A stretch of DNA of 64,000 nucleotides from positions 14,765,062-14,829,061 of the forward strand of contig OW203731.1 in assembly GCA_934045075.1 (NCBI GenBank), in the 5' to 3' direction. Positions 48,473 through 59,215 of this stretch are shown piece after piece. How positions within the stretch are numbered: the stretch's first letter is position 1; each line of letters begins with the position of its first letter. Below the pieces are notes generated by a model. It made no database searches. It was not told the origin of the DNA and was given only the letters and a program-made list of their open reading frames with translations. Origin of the DNA: Yponomeuta sedellus (lineage: Eukaryota > Arthropoda > Insecta > Lepidoptera > Yponomeutidae). Made by a program: the position numbers and the translations under genes.

Positions 48473-48990
48473 CGATGGATTATCGATGCAAATATTAATA
48501 TAACAAAGTGAAGACCTTCAGCAGCATGTCAAATTTTAGTGTTCAATTGTTAACTTTTTTATAATAAATATTTTGTTCTGTTTTCATATGAGAGAGAGAG
48601 AGAGACATTTATTTGCAGCCATATTGATTTCCACATGGTTCGTGAATGGCCCTAAGGTAAATTGTATTTCGGAAGTAGTATGAGTCAAACAAATGCATGT
48701 AGTCGGTTAGCTGGTTGATCAAAGACTAAAAGTAGATGGGCTTCTAGCCTAGTTTGTAATTGATTGTTTTGTCTGGAAGTTATTAGAAATGAACTCTCTT
48801 AGAAAATGTAGGGTCCAGGGAAAGTATGATCAATATCAAAACACAGTTGACAATACCATCTTGTAGTAAATTGAGAAGGCTGTAGATTGGTAAAATCAAA
48901 ATCACAGTCAACAGGAGGCTCAAAAGAACAGTTCAAAATACTATACACAATAAAATGGCCTCTAAATAAGTTTTCTAAAAATAAATAAAT
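48473..48990. other. No gene recognised
   Basis: Contains a short GA run at 48590-48606 and the motif AAATGGCCTCTAAATAAGTT at about 48953, which resembles the PalT edge. Otherwise unassigned. Confidence 0.4.
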
Positions 48991-49450
48991 GATATCACTG
49001 CTCGGGCACCAGTCTCTTCTTGCATCGCAGGAAAGTTAGGCCATACTTCATCACAGGGGCCAAGTCCGGGTTGGTGGAAGATTGTATGACAGTAGCGGGC
49101 CTCACTGTCAGAAGTTATCAAGCCGCTATACTGAGGTATGGCGGCTTGATAACACGGGGGCCAAGATCGAGTAGATAAGATGGATATTGGATGTGTAATG
49201 TGGAGGATTTTACGACAGTGGCGGGTCTTACTGTCAAAAGTTATCAAGCCGTCGATAAGGCCTTGGACATGGCTTAGCGACTGCCATTACCGCCGCTAAA
49301 TGACTGCCAGCCGGCACCAACGGGTTAGCGTGCCTTACCAAGCACAGAAGCACTCGGAAAAAAATGCCACTAGTGGTAGTCATGGTCACCTGACCGCGCC
49401 TGTTTTTGCTTAGCCCGAGTGATTGATACCAATCACTCGGTGCTCTCGGC
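48991..49450 (-). mobile_element. 5S-SINE with internal snap-back duplication
   Basis: The distal part is present twice: GACAGTAGCGGGCCTCACTG at 49089 and GACAGTGGCGGGTCTTACTG at 49215. The two are joined through a palindrome GTTATCAAGCCGC (49114-49126) and its complement (49141-49153). The head lies at the right (complement of TAAGCAAAAACAGGCGCGGT). Confidence 0.8.
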
Positions 49451-49894
49451 GTTCCTAAGGCGCGGTGCTCTATTACTTCGAAAGAATCTACAATACCCCA
49501 TATAAAACTATAAGGCGGAACTAAAATGGAGATTAAAGCGTAACACTGATCAGTTCTTAGGCCTTAACATTTTTCGTGGAATCTTTTTTTTTTATAAGTC
49601 CTTATGTATTTAATTTTCTTGCTTGTAGTTTCAATTTCCTACTGTTCTTGTTTTTATGTATTTTTTATTTCTGTATTGCCTACCTTCTTATGGATTAAAT
49701 ATATGTTTTTTTTCTTTCTATCGACTGCATTACCTGATTTCATCAAAAGCTGGGATGAAGTCAGCTAAGTAGCTATAGCTACCTTTTTTATTTAGCCTAC
49801 GGATGTTTTTTACCGGCTTTCTCTCAGAGAGAGAGTTTGGGATTACCACGCGTGCTTACCGTAGATTGGCAATATGGAACAGATTTAATACACT
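49451..49894. other. No gene recognised
   Basis: AT-rich, unassigned. Confidence 0.4.
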
Positions 49895-49903
49895 AACACA
49901 CTT

Positions 49904-50168
49904 TCTTCTTCTTCAGGCTATATTAGTCCTCTACTGGACATAGCCCTCCCCTAATGAGCACCATAGCGCAAGGTTGTGCCATCATTGGGGGGTAATGCCC
50001 ATAATCCCCACGCTGGGCATGCGGGTTAGGGATCGCAGTTTGGTGGGCGCTGCTGTCCACCCCCAGGTTTGTGTTTCTTAGTCGCCTTTTACGACACCCG
50101 CGGGAAGAATTTGGGTTGGTGCTATTCTCTAGACCGACACCACACAGCTTGGTGTCGGCCTAGAGAAC
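49904..50168 (-). mobile_element. GAA-tail element with snap-back 5' end
   Basis: CTTCTTCTTCAGGCTATATT, GGACATAGCCCTCCCCTAAT, GGGCATGCGGGTTAGGGATC and ATTCTCTAGACCGACACCAC follow the family order. The 5' end is then repeated inverted (50125-50142 pairs with 50150-50167, one mismatch). A 9 bp ACACACTTT occurs at both edges. Confidence 0.85.
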
Positions 50169-50176
50169 ACACACTT

Positions 50177-51810
50177 TGAACGACATTAAATCAAAATACC
50201 AAGTGCAATGCTAATAGCACAACGTAAACTGGAAATGCACAATCATAGAACTATGAAACTTTACTGTTTGACCTACATTGCTGTTCTAACTAATCAATGC
50301 ATTGCCAAAGTTTCTATTTCATTCGATTCTACCTGATGTTACGAATTTAATAGGTAATACTGAGATACTAATACAGAAAATAGAACGTTTAAAAATACCC
50401 AAAAGTAAACAATTCAAAGTATAATATCGTGAGGAAAACTGAGCATCTGAGGTGTTCAGAAATAAAATCAAAGTTATTTAAAATAACACAGAAAATGTTG
50501 CATAATGTACATGTGTCCATTTCGAAATATAGATAATTTTAGAGAAAAAAGGGACCAAACAAACCAAACTTAATGTTTTGCTCCTTAATTAACAGCGTTT
50601 CCCTTTTATTCTGAAACCTAGAACTCATGCATTGGACTGACTTCAATTTTAAGCATCTTTTTAGATAATTGTGAATGTTATAGTGCTTTGGGCACAAAAT
50701 GTGAATTATATTTTGGACATAAATCACATATTATCTCAACGTTCTAAATCGCACGGTTAGTGCGCAAACTAATTAAGTTTATTTTCTCTCTTTCTCTCCC
50801 CCTTTCTCTCTGTCTGTCTTTCTCTCTCTCTAATAGAAGGCATGTGTCCGCAGTTAGACGTATATAGCCTGCTCATGTAAGCAGTTCAAAACTCCTGCTA
50901 TGTTTCAATCAATAGTGTCGGTCGATTCAACTTTGCTCGATTTGTGGTGGAATAGAACTTTTCAAAACTAGTTCTTAACCCGCTAGAGATATATGCCAGA
51001 GTTGAAACTTACTGTCTACTTGGATGTGTGCGCAACTTTGGTAGTTGATGGGTAATTGACAAGTCCAGAAGTTTCGAGTGGACGGACATGATTTGAGTAT
51101 TATGTTTTCTATTGGAGACAATTTATGGCTTCGCTATCCTGAATTGGCCCTTTTTACAATGAACGATAACCGCTACGACACGACATCATCGGACAGGGGC
51201 CTGTTCGAGTTACGGCTTTTGTCCAATGCTAAGCATGCTATTGATTTGGGACTGGCATGGGTAAAAACAACCGGCAAGCAGCAAGGGCCAAAGCAGTCAG
51301 TGTCACAAAGCTCCAGCCTGCAATTGTTTCATAGTTTTTTTTTATATAAAAACTGTTTTGCTTTCGACACGCTAAGACGAAGGAGGGGTTAAGCCTGATT
51401 TAACACGGTTAAAACACGGGTCAAAAAATGTGTTAGTACACTCTGCCACTCTGTGCCAAAAGGGCTACTATAACATAAAGGATTATTTAGATGACAATGG
51501 TGTCTGGAATTAAAGACTAAAATGCATGAGTTCTATGTTTTAAAATAATTATGTAAACTCTGATAATTAAGGACTTTGAAAAGACTAAGTTTGGAGTTTT
51601 TTTTGTCCATTTTTTCTCCAAAACGATCTAGATTTTGAAATGGATACTTAGTATGAATTGTAACGTTCATGAAGCCGCAGTTTCTGCACTACTTTGAAAA
51701 AACCTTTTCTTTTAATTTTTCAGCCTGAAGAAGAAGAAGAAGGCTTCAGTTTTGTATAGCTACAACCAGATACTAAACCATACAATTCTACTGGGAAATC
51801 AATTACTTTA
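50177..51810. other. No gene recognised; one unassigned frame
   Basis: A 104-codon plus frame at 51078-51392 contains LWLRYPELALFTMNDNRYDT and FELRLLSNAKHAIDLGLAWV. It is more protein-like than most but fits no family I know and has a low-complexity end; it may be a decayed transposase. A pyrimidine tract lies at 50782-50831, and a GAA-tail-like CAGCCTGAAGAAGAAGAAGA at 51721. Confidence 0.35.
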
Positions 51811-51990
51811 TTGCCTCGTAGGTCTAGCGGTGACACGCCTGATTATCATGCCGGAGGACGTGGGTCCAAGGAAGGGCATTTGGGTCATTTGTACTCGTAC
51901 AAATCACAGTTCTGCCGCCCCCCGCGGAAATTGAAGCCACGACCTCTGTCTTGGTAGTTAGTGGTTTTACCGCTTGATCGACGAGGCAGT
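51811..51990. mobile_element. Inverted pair of tRNA-like SINE heads
   Basis: The left end reads TTGCCTCGTAGGTCTAGCGG, and on the other strand the right end reads ACTGCCTCGTCGATCAAGCG. Both continue to a GACGTGGGTCCAA or GAGGTCGTGGCTTCAA B-box-like end, meeting at CTGCCGCCCCCCGCGG. The two heads are about 75% alike and face each other. Confidence 0.6.
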
Positions 51991-52133
51991 CCCGGTATCT
52001 TGCAGTCACAATAACACGCTGTTAAAAGACAAAGGCTACCTAGGGCTACCAACACTAGTGACTAATAGTTACGTCCGGTGATTTAGAACAAGTCGTTTTT
52101 ATTGATGATGACACGTCACATTTATATTAATAC

Positions 52134-52502
52134 ATTCGATATCGACCCTTGTATGTCCCCACTGCTGGGGCTCGGGTCTCTTCCTGCATCGTAGGAAGGT
52201 TAGGCCATACTCCACCACGGGGGCCAACTCCGGGTTGGTGGAGGATTGTAAGGCAGTGGCTGGCCTTACAGTCAGAAGTTATTAAGCCACCCATGAGGCC
52301 TCTGACATGGCTTAACGACTGCCATTACATGACAGCCGGCACCAACGGCTTGACGTGCCTTGCAAAGCACGGAAGCGCTCGGTAAAATGCCACCATCGGT
52401 AGTCACGGGACAGTCACCCATCCTGCACCTGACCGTGCCTGTTGTTGCTTTACTCAAGTGATTGATTCCAATCACCCAGTTCAACTAGGCCTCGAGCGCT
52501 TC
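52134..52502 (-). mobile_element. 5S-SINE, full minus copy
   Basis: A 9 bp TATTAATAC occurs on both sides (52125 and 52504). The plus strand starts GATATCGACCCTTGTATGTC and ends with the head complement: CACCTGACCGTGCCTGTTGT, TGCTTTACTCAAGTGATTGA, CCTCGAGCGCTTC. Confidence 0.85.
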
Positions 52503-52512
52503 TATTAATACG

Positions 52513-53560
52513 TAATAAAGTATTTTTAAAATTTAAAAAAAATATTTTCGTGTGGAATAAAATATACATGTATTTCTTATTTTGAAGTAACATTATTTTA
52601 GTCGAATATTTTATTTTAGTCAGTATATTTTATTCGGCGATCGTAATAATTTGTGTAAATAAACTCTCCGGACCCGGAAAATTTTAATGTTAACGCTGAG
52701 CCGGGTTAACGTGAAAATTTTGAAAAGTTAAAAGTTTGAAAGGTCCTAAACTCTGACACTCCGGGTTGTTTATATATTCATTTAATGACGAGAAAATATA
52801 CAGCGAAGTCAGTAACAAAAAAACTTATCATATACGACAAATAACATGGCCAGCTACAAATTTGCACGAAATTACTTATACATTTTTCTTATCTTAATGT
52901 ATCCGCGGGCTTACATTACGCGGAGATTCGAGTAAAGTAAGCCCGGAGAGGTGACAGCCCTAACGCTGACAGAGTAGTCTAGTGAGAGCTAGCAGGCCAG
53001 TCTAACTGGCGCCGAGCTCGCTCGATACGTCGTCGGCGACGTCTAGTCTAGCGGGATGACCCCGTTATCTCGCCTCCGGAAAAATGTGCCAGTGCCTTTA
53101 CCCAGTGGTACAGAAGAACAAAATACGTCAAAAACGATTAATGTGCAAAAAGTTTGTATGTTTGTCACGAAACGGGCGAACGCGCAGTTCACGTAGTAAT
53201 GCCAGAATGGATTTGGATAGAGTTCGAAGTACAGATATGCAATATACAGAAAAAAGCAACATAACACTTTCGAAATATAAAATTATCAAATCCATAGAAT
53301 TCCGGCGCTTACGGCTTCCCGGTTTTTACTAAAACTTTGATAACTCGTTCAACTTATATTCGGGTTTCGTTTTATCATTTTATCATTCTGATAAAAAAAT
53401 ATTTCGAGAGAACTACAGATTTACCTGCAAAAATACGAAAGTTTTAATAAAAAGTAGTGACATCAAAAGGGTTTGGAGATCATATGCAAACATTCCAAAA
53501 AAAAATTTTTTTTTTCGTAGCTTCTAATTTAAATTTAAGTACATGTTGAATATTAAATGT
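52513..53560. other. No gene recognised; GC-rich core at 52900-53060
   Basis: The core includes CTAACTGGCGCCGAGCTCGC and CGTCGTCGGCGACGTC. TGGCGCC resembles the primer-binding start of some LTR elements, but no LTR pair or gag frame was found. Frames at 53043-53332 overlap on both strands and are unassigned. Confidence 0.3.
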
Positions 53561-53945
53561 GCCGTTTTCAGCACAAGTTCACAAATCAGTTCGTAGATGG
53601 CGCTAACGAGCGTGGCCATAGAAGAACCAGTATACGGCTGTCAAAATTAATCTGCGCTGTGCTTTTAGCACAAGTTCACAAATCAATTTATAGATGGCGC
53701 TTACAAGCGTGGCCATAGAAGAACCAGAATACGGATGTCAAAATTAATCTGCGCTGTGCTTTCAGCAAAACTTCACAAATCAATTCATATATGTCGCTTA
53801 CAGCCGTGGCCATACAAGGACAGGGATACGTCTGTCGAATTTTCCTCAACGCAGATTAATTTTAACAGCCGTATTCTGGTTCTTCTATGGCCACGCCTGT
53901 AAGCGCCATCTATGAATTGATTTGTGAACTTTTGCTGAAAACTGC
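53561..53945. mobile_element. MITE with GCCGTTTTCAGCACA termini, copy 2, arm amplified
   Basis: The left arm is present as three tandem units of about 94 bases (starting near 53570, 53663 and 53757). Each carries CAAATCA, AGATGGCGCT-type, GTGGCCATAGAAGAACC and GTCAAAATTAATCTGCGC. The right arm is a single inverted unit ending GTGAACTTTTGCTGAAAACT. Copy 1 at 39941-40114 has one unit per side. Confidence 0.8.
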
Positions 53946-53984
53946 TCATTGACCAATTATTACCCGCTGCAATGTTTCAAAATC

Positions 53985-54130
53985 GCTATACAAATAGCAA
54001 TACTACTCGCTAACGGTGTACGAAAACAGCATGAAGAAACGTGCTTCAGCGCTTGAAATTGCCTATGCACGGCGGGCACACCTAATTAAGCCCATCTATC
54101 TCTCTGAGAGAGAACCTGCACCCTACAGTT
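53985..54130 (+). mobile_element. tSINE-B body fused to the CTGCAGGGCAC repeat
   Basis: AATAGCAATACTACTCGCTA, ACGGTGTACGAAAAC, CAGCGCTTGAAATTGCC, then CTCTCTGAGAGAGAACCTGC. Same junction as 40975-41200 and 62256-62380, on the opposite strand. Confidence 0.6.
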
Positions 54131-54486
54131 GAACATGGCTACATAAAATTAAAAATATCTGAAACAATCGTATAAAACAAAACTTTTTCGTGTAACTTTA
54201 ACCTATATTCCATACTTATATGTGACACCCGTTGATTGTGTATCTAAGAGACTAGCCGTTACGTTGGACCAAGCACTGGTCTCAAATTTAAAAATGTTTT
54301 ATTTTTTTTTATTTTGTCGATTTTGTGAAATTAATGGCCAATTATAGATTTTTATTTTGTACTGTAGAAAGAGCAAGTTGGACATAAAAAAAGGTTACTA
54401 GGTTACATTTGTTAATTTTGTAAGTTGTTTTTTTATTTATACAAATGCTAATACAAAAAATAAATTGAATAAACCTACAAGCAGTG

Positions 54487-54551
<65 letters not shown>

Positions 54552-54626
54552 TGTGTGTGTGTGTGTATGTGTGAGTGTGTGTGTGTGTTTGTGTGTGTGT
54601 GTGAGGGTGTATGTGTGTGTGTGTGC
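54487..54626. repeat. TG dinucleotide microsatellite
   Basis: About 140 bases of TG with scattered interruptions (GGGTG, TATG, GAGTG, TTTG) toward the right. Three long open frames of H-T or C-V repeats cross it and are spurious. Confidence 0.97.
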
Positions 54627-54971
54627 ATGAGCCAAATGTTTTCTATAAATATGGATATGTACAATGGTTTCAATCATCTCACAGTACATTCGAAAGCAGA
54701 TCAACCTTTATCCAACAACTTTGCGACAGAATTCTACAAGTGACCTGCTGTCGACTGTACCTGTAGTAAACAGGCGATAGGAAACTAACCTACGTTTTAT
54801 TTTCAATATTTCCGTATCTTAACTGATCAGTCAGAATCTTTTCTGATAGTCGATAGGAATCCTAGCCATAAACTAGGAGTTTCTAGGAAAGATACATATA
54901 AATAATAATAAGTTTCATCTCACCGCACAGTTAAGCCTATACATGTTTCAGTGAAGGTTTTTGTTTTTAAT
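54627..54971. other. No gene recognised
   Basis: Flank of the microsatellite; unassigned. Confidence 0.4.
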
Positions 54972-54983
54972 AAGTCTTTAGAT

Positions 54984-55234
54984 CGTCATCAGGCTATACT
55001 AGTCCACTGCTGGACATAGCCCTCCCCTAAAGAGCGCCACATTGTGCTATTATAAGGGGTAGTGCCCATAATCCCCACGCTGGGCATGCGGGTTGGGGAT
55101 CGCAGTTCGGTGGAATTGTACTGCAGGAGGCGCTGCTGCCCACCCCCCAGTTTGTGTCCCTTAGTCGCCTTTATGACACCCGCGGGAAGAATTGGGTTGG
55201 TGCTATTCTCTAGGCCGACACCACACAGCTAGTC
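54984..55234 (-). mobile_element. GAA-tail element with 12 bp target duplication
   Basis: AAGTCTTTAGAT lies at 54972-54983 and 55235-55246, which sets the family length at about 250 bp. The plus strand reads CGTCATCAGGCTATACTAGT through CGACACCACACAGC. Its 5' end lies at the right. Confidence 0.9.
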
Positions 55235-55246
55235 AAGTCTTTAGAT

Positions 55247-56689
55247 AAATTTATTCAAATAAATAATTAAAAAGGAATGAAATGCACTAACTAGCTTTTA
55301 TTCCAACAATTTTTTTTCTCTATGATTTCAGTAGCGTTAAATATACTCCGATTTCAAGAATAACGGATTTATTTATGAACAAACGATTGCTTGAAACGCT
55401 GATTTAAATAGTCTGTGATTGACATTTTACAAGGAAAAAACGTAACCACCATACAATAAACTCCCTCTACTAAAGAGTGCTTTAGAGCAATTGTGTTTGT
55501 ATAAATAAGACTGAACATTTCCAAGTAACCACAAGCTGCTGCCTTAATTCTTATTATTTTCTCGGAATCGAATTTGTTAATTGGCTCTATCTGCCCTGAG
55601 AGAATTGTACTCTTCTACATTAACTTTGATATTAAGAAATCCCCGACGAAGAGTTATTTGTTTTACCCGAACAACACTAAATTACAGTTAACCTTTAATA
55701 AACATTTCACTCGCAATTCACACAGTCTCCCCACTGCGAACACTCACTGCACCTTGAAACGTCAGCCGCGTCACGTGGTCAGTTTGACGTAACAGACTTC
55801 ACGCCGGTTGAAAGCTTTTCTAAGGCACCGGAACCCTACACACCGCAGTTTTACGCATGAAACTCCACGGGGGGCTAATAGAAAATTTGGCACATAATGG
55901 TATTTTTATACGGTTCCTTTTCCTTTATATATCTGGGACAGCGTGCGAGCGCTACAACTGACGGAACTATACTGAGATGTGGCCGAGATTCCAAGCTCTT
56001 GGCAAATAAAATAACACCATTGTAAGATAAACAAGCCTATAAAACATTGGTTATACAGGTTGTAACGGGATCCCTTAATCTTTTAAAACGTAATCGTCCA
56101 TACGAACTAGGTACTTTTACCATAAGAAAACTTAGAAGTTATCTAAAAAAATATCTGCAGTTACCTACATTTTAATGCCGTATGGTATGATAAGGTATGG
56201 TACATTGATTTATTCATATGTAAAGTAATAGTAGTTGCTTGGTATTCATATGCCGTGGTAGTAACCTTAGGATGGAGTAGCTGGTGTGTTTATCAGGATT
56301 TTGATTTTTTTCCCTCCATCTTTGAATAGATAAAGGGAGTTTGTCATACCCTGTAGAAGTGGTCGTTGCCCTTCAAAGTTCCTCTTCGGGATTCTACGTG
56401 GAAAATCCTCTCGGTAACTTTTTAACGTGCTTCGTAAGATCCATTATGGCCAACTTGATAAACATTGGACGAGGGAGTTAACTGAAAAGTTACGGTAAAC
56501 GAGAGTCATACAAAGTTTTGGTTTTGTCCGTTCGTGGAGATTTTGTTCGATGAAACGATTCAAGAGGAAACTGTCAAATGAAAGGTTTTACTGTATCGTT
56601 GATGCAGTGTATAATTAAGCGGGCAACATATTATTAATTCAATTCCGGAATCTAAGGAATCGGAATCTAATCTAAGAGAGATAAAGTAT
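55247..56689. other. No gene recognised; possible minus-strand promoter near 55770
   Basis: Between 55730 and 55980 the DNA is GC-richer, with an E-box CACGTG at 55770. On the minus strand there is a TATATAAAGG-type motif at about 55925 and GTGAGTGTTCGC after AAGGTGCA at about 55750, which could be a donor. No coding exon could be attached to it. Confidence 0.25.
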
Positions 56690-56945
56690 GAATGAGTGAG
56701 TGAGTGAGTGAGTAAGTGAGTGAGTGAGTGAGTGAGTGAGTGAGTGAGTGAGTGAGTGAGTGAGTGAGTGAGTGAGTGAGTGAGTGAGTGAGTGAGTTAG
56801 TGAGTGAGTGAGTGAGTGAGTGAGTGAGTGAGTGAGCGAGCGAGTGAGTGAGTGAGTGAGTGAGTGAGCGAGTGAGTGAGCAAGCGAGCGAGCGAGCGAG
56901 CTCGAGCTTACTCATTCATTTAATGAATGAATGAGTAAACAAATG
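56690..56945. repeat. GAGT microsatellite with GAGC variants
   Basis: About 50 units of TGAG, changing to CGAG/CAAG at the right. Then comes a perfect palindrome TTACTCATTCATTTAATGAA to TGAGTAA at 56907-56938 and a GAAT-type stretch leading to GCATTTATTGCC. On the minus strand GGCAATAAATGC precedes the repeats, again a retroposon-like 3' end. Confidence 0.85.
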
Positions 56946-57306
56946 AATGAATAAAATGATGAACGAATGAATGAAAGAATATGCATTTATTGCCAAGAGC
57001 AAAGGATATCTTACACTTCGATACTAAATTACTTAAAACGTATGAGCTTATCCACCACAGTTACTGTTGTCTACCGCGCATCGGCGATGTCGCGCGCAGA
57101 GATTTGTGAACACCTCAGGTGCATATACCTCAGGAAACTTGAATCTTTTAACGATGTGTTTTTACGATGGTTTTGCTAGTGAATATTTACAAATGTACGT
57201 AACTTAGAACCCAATGACTCAGCGATCGATGCACTGACTGAAGATGCTATAGTAATGGGTATTAACATACTTCACGTCACATCATCACATCGTCACACAT
57301 CACATC
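56946..57306 (-). other. Probable retroposon 3' end next to the microsatellite
   Basis: GCATTTATTGCCAAGAGCAA follows the repeats. AACACCTCAGGTGCATATAC, TTACAAATGTACGTAACTTA and GAACCCAATGACT at 57110-57220 match a decayed tSINE-B body on the minus strand. Confidence 0.4.
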
Positions 57307-57433
57307 ACACTAATATTATAAAGGCGAAAGTTGTGAGTGTGTATGTTTGTTACTTCTTCACGTCTAAGCGCTTAAAGCGATTTTAATCAAGTTTGCCATG
57401 GAGTTAGCTGACACCCTGGATTAACACATAGAC
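57307..57433 (-). mobile_element. Fragment of the CCCGCGACTTCG lepidopteran repeat
   Basis: ACTAATATTATAAAGGCGAA, AGTTGTGAGTGTGTATGTTT, GTTACTTCTTCACGTC and ATGGAGTTAGCTGACACCCT, ending CACATAGACTACT. This is the complement of the right half of 60893-61174. It breaks at 57433 into unrelated GC-rich sequence. Confidence 0.6.
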
Positions 57434-58300
57434 TACTGTTCGCGCGAGAATCGATCGCGCGACGTAATAATGAATCTGTGGTCATTCAGTCACCATTCAG
57501 TCGTTCCGGTGCCGTCGCTCGTGCCGCTCGCTCGCTACTAATTTTTTATCCATCCATCTGCATACACATTCGCACGGTGACATACGCGCGTGATAAGTGC
57601 TCGAATTCTCGTGAAGTGATAGACATTTTGGTGACCAAGAAACTTTATCAGCTCAAAGAACAATATATTGACAATATTAGACTATAAGTGAACAGTGCAG
57701 GAGTGTTCTCCGTGCGTTGGACGCATCAGCTCATCCATCACCGCTCATCATCTGCCCAACAGCTGAAGCGAGCCATCATCCACCATCACCAAGTAAGTCC
57801 ATTCACATCACCTCCCATTCCGCTCTCTCAACCAGCCCATCGTGAGGTAGACCTAGCCGACACTGGCTAACTACCAACTACTTTTAACTGCGGGAAAATA
57901 AATTATTCTTAAATATATTATTTAAATATCTAATAACGCCAATAAGTGCTCTTTGAGAAAGTTATGCCACCACAACTTAAAAAAATCTTTGTAATGTTAA
58001 TCGTTGTACTGTACCTGCCCTGTAATTTCAATGTATATTTTCCAAATGTACATTTACCATCTCCGCCGTGATGTCGATAAAATAATGTGTATACACATGA
58101 AAGCATTTTAAATAGGCACTCGGAAGTAGCAATGATTGTTTATTTAAAAGTATAATTTCTAGTCAGTGGAAGGTGTGTTTCTTTAACCTCACTATTATCG
58201 AGGCATGCAAACATTACATTTTCATATATAGTATTAAGCGAGTGTACTGTGGGCTTGGCCTAATTTAACGGATTATATTTTGTGTCTGTAATGCTAAATT
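57434..58300. other. GC-rich leader-like sequence, possible retroelement 5' part
   Basis: 57434-57870 is GC-richer, with open plus frames but no known domain, and ends GGGAAAATAAATTATTC, which could be a polyadenylation site. A 35-codon frame starting MPPQLKKIFVMLIVVLYLPC lies at 57964-58071, has a signal-like hydrophobic core and then stops. I suspect a solo LTR or retroelement leader but found no terminal pair or target duplication. Confidence 0.25.
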
Positions 58301-58449
58301 CAGTTAAGCCATGTCAGAGGCCTTATGGCGGCTTGATAACTTCTGACAGTAAGGCCCGCCATTGTCTTACAATCCACCACCAACCCGGACTTGGTTTGCG
58401 TGGTGGAGTATGGCCCCAGTAGTGCGGACATACAAAGGGTTGATATCGA
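58301..58449 (+). mobile_element. 5S-SINE distal part with internal deletion
   Basis: AGTTAAGCCATGTCAGAGGC, CTTGATAACTTCTGACAGTA, CAACCCGGACTTGG, then a deletion to CCCAGTAGTGCGGACATACA and GGGTTGATATCGA. Confidence 0.8.
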
Positions 58450-58540
58450 ATCCTAAATTCTGAAGGAATGTCATTTCATGTTATGTTACTGTTGTAAAAA
58501 ATCTGCCTTTGCAACTACGTAATGAGATGATTTACAGAAC

Positions 58541-58645
58541 GTCTCTTCCTGCATTGCAGGAAGGTTAGGTCATACTCCACCACGGGGGCCAAGTCCCGAT
58601 TGGTGGAGGATTGTAAGACGGTGGCGGGCCTTCCTGCCAGAAGTC
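58541..58645 (-). mobile_element. 5S-SINE 3' part, minus orientation
   Basis: GTCTCTTCCTGCATTGCAGG, AAGGTTAGGTCATACTCCAC, TGGTGGAGGATTGTAAGACG. It faces the previous copy 90 bases away, so the two form an inverted pair. Confidence 0.75.
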
Positions 58646-58657
58646 CCAGCAGTGGGG

Positions 58658-59215
58658 AGATCTGCTCGACTGTGGAATGCTTTGCCAGAAGAAGTGCGAA
58701 AAACAAAGTCCCTTCCTATCTTAAAAGGACTGGTAAAGTCTCACTATCTCGCTGAAGACGTGTAATGTTACGTGTAATATGATTATCTACATAGTAATCA
58801 TAGTAAGTTTTCGTTGTTGTTTGATTTCATATAAAATGTATGTATTATCATATTATAACTATATAATTATGTATGTTTGTATAATTTATACATTAATAAT
58901 ACTTATACTTATATTATTTATACTTAATATATATATATATATATGGCCTAGTTGATGTATTTTATCAAATATATATGAATATTAGTTGCAAGTCAGTTTA
59001 TGTACATATTCTTCCAGTATACTTCATGTACACCTACCTACCTACTCTCTTCATCTTTCAGTTCTATCCATCCCAAGGTTGTCTGGAAGAGATCGCTTTT
59101 AGCGATAAGACCGCCAATTGTATACATTGTATACGGCAATAGCTTAGATGTGTAAGCCTTTTTATGTATTTTGTTTTCTGGTGTGTACAATAAAGAGTTC
59201 TAATCTAATCTATAT
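58658..59215 (+). mobile_element. CR1/Jockey-like LINE 3' end with coding C-terminus
   Basis: From 58658 the frame reads RSARLWNALPEEVRKTKSLP, then KGLVKSHYLAEDV and a stop at 58763. W-N-x-L-P followed by a basic helix and a short tail is the usual end of CR1/Jockey-type polyproteins. A 450 bp 3' UTR follows with a TA run at 58929-58947, GATAAGACCGCCAATTGTAT and GTGTACAATAAAGAGTTCTA, ending in TAATC repeats. The upstream reverse transcriptase is absent. Confidence 0.75.

Noticed and set aside
51078..51392. 104-codon frame as a transposase or enzyme
   Set aside because: No catalytic motif or family pattern could be named; composition decays to low complexity and splice sites are missing.
52900..53060. 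LTR retrotransposon primer-binding site (TGGCGCC)
   Set aside because: There is no LTR pair, no polypurine tract and no gag frame; the match is seven bases in a GC-rich patch.
54342..54743. Three overlapping frames rich in H-T or C-V
   Set aside because: All are translations of the TG microsatellite at 54487-54626.
29490..56945. CRISPR-like direct repeats
   Set aside because: The repeats are uninterrupted microsatellites without spacers, in a eukaryotic setting.
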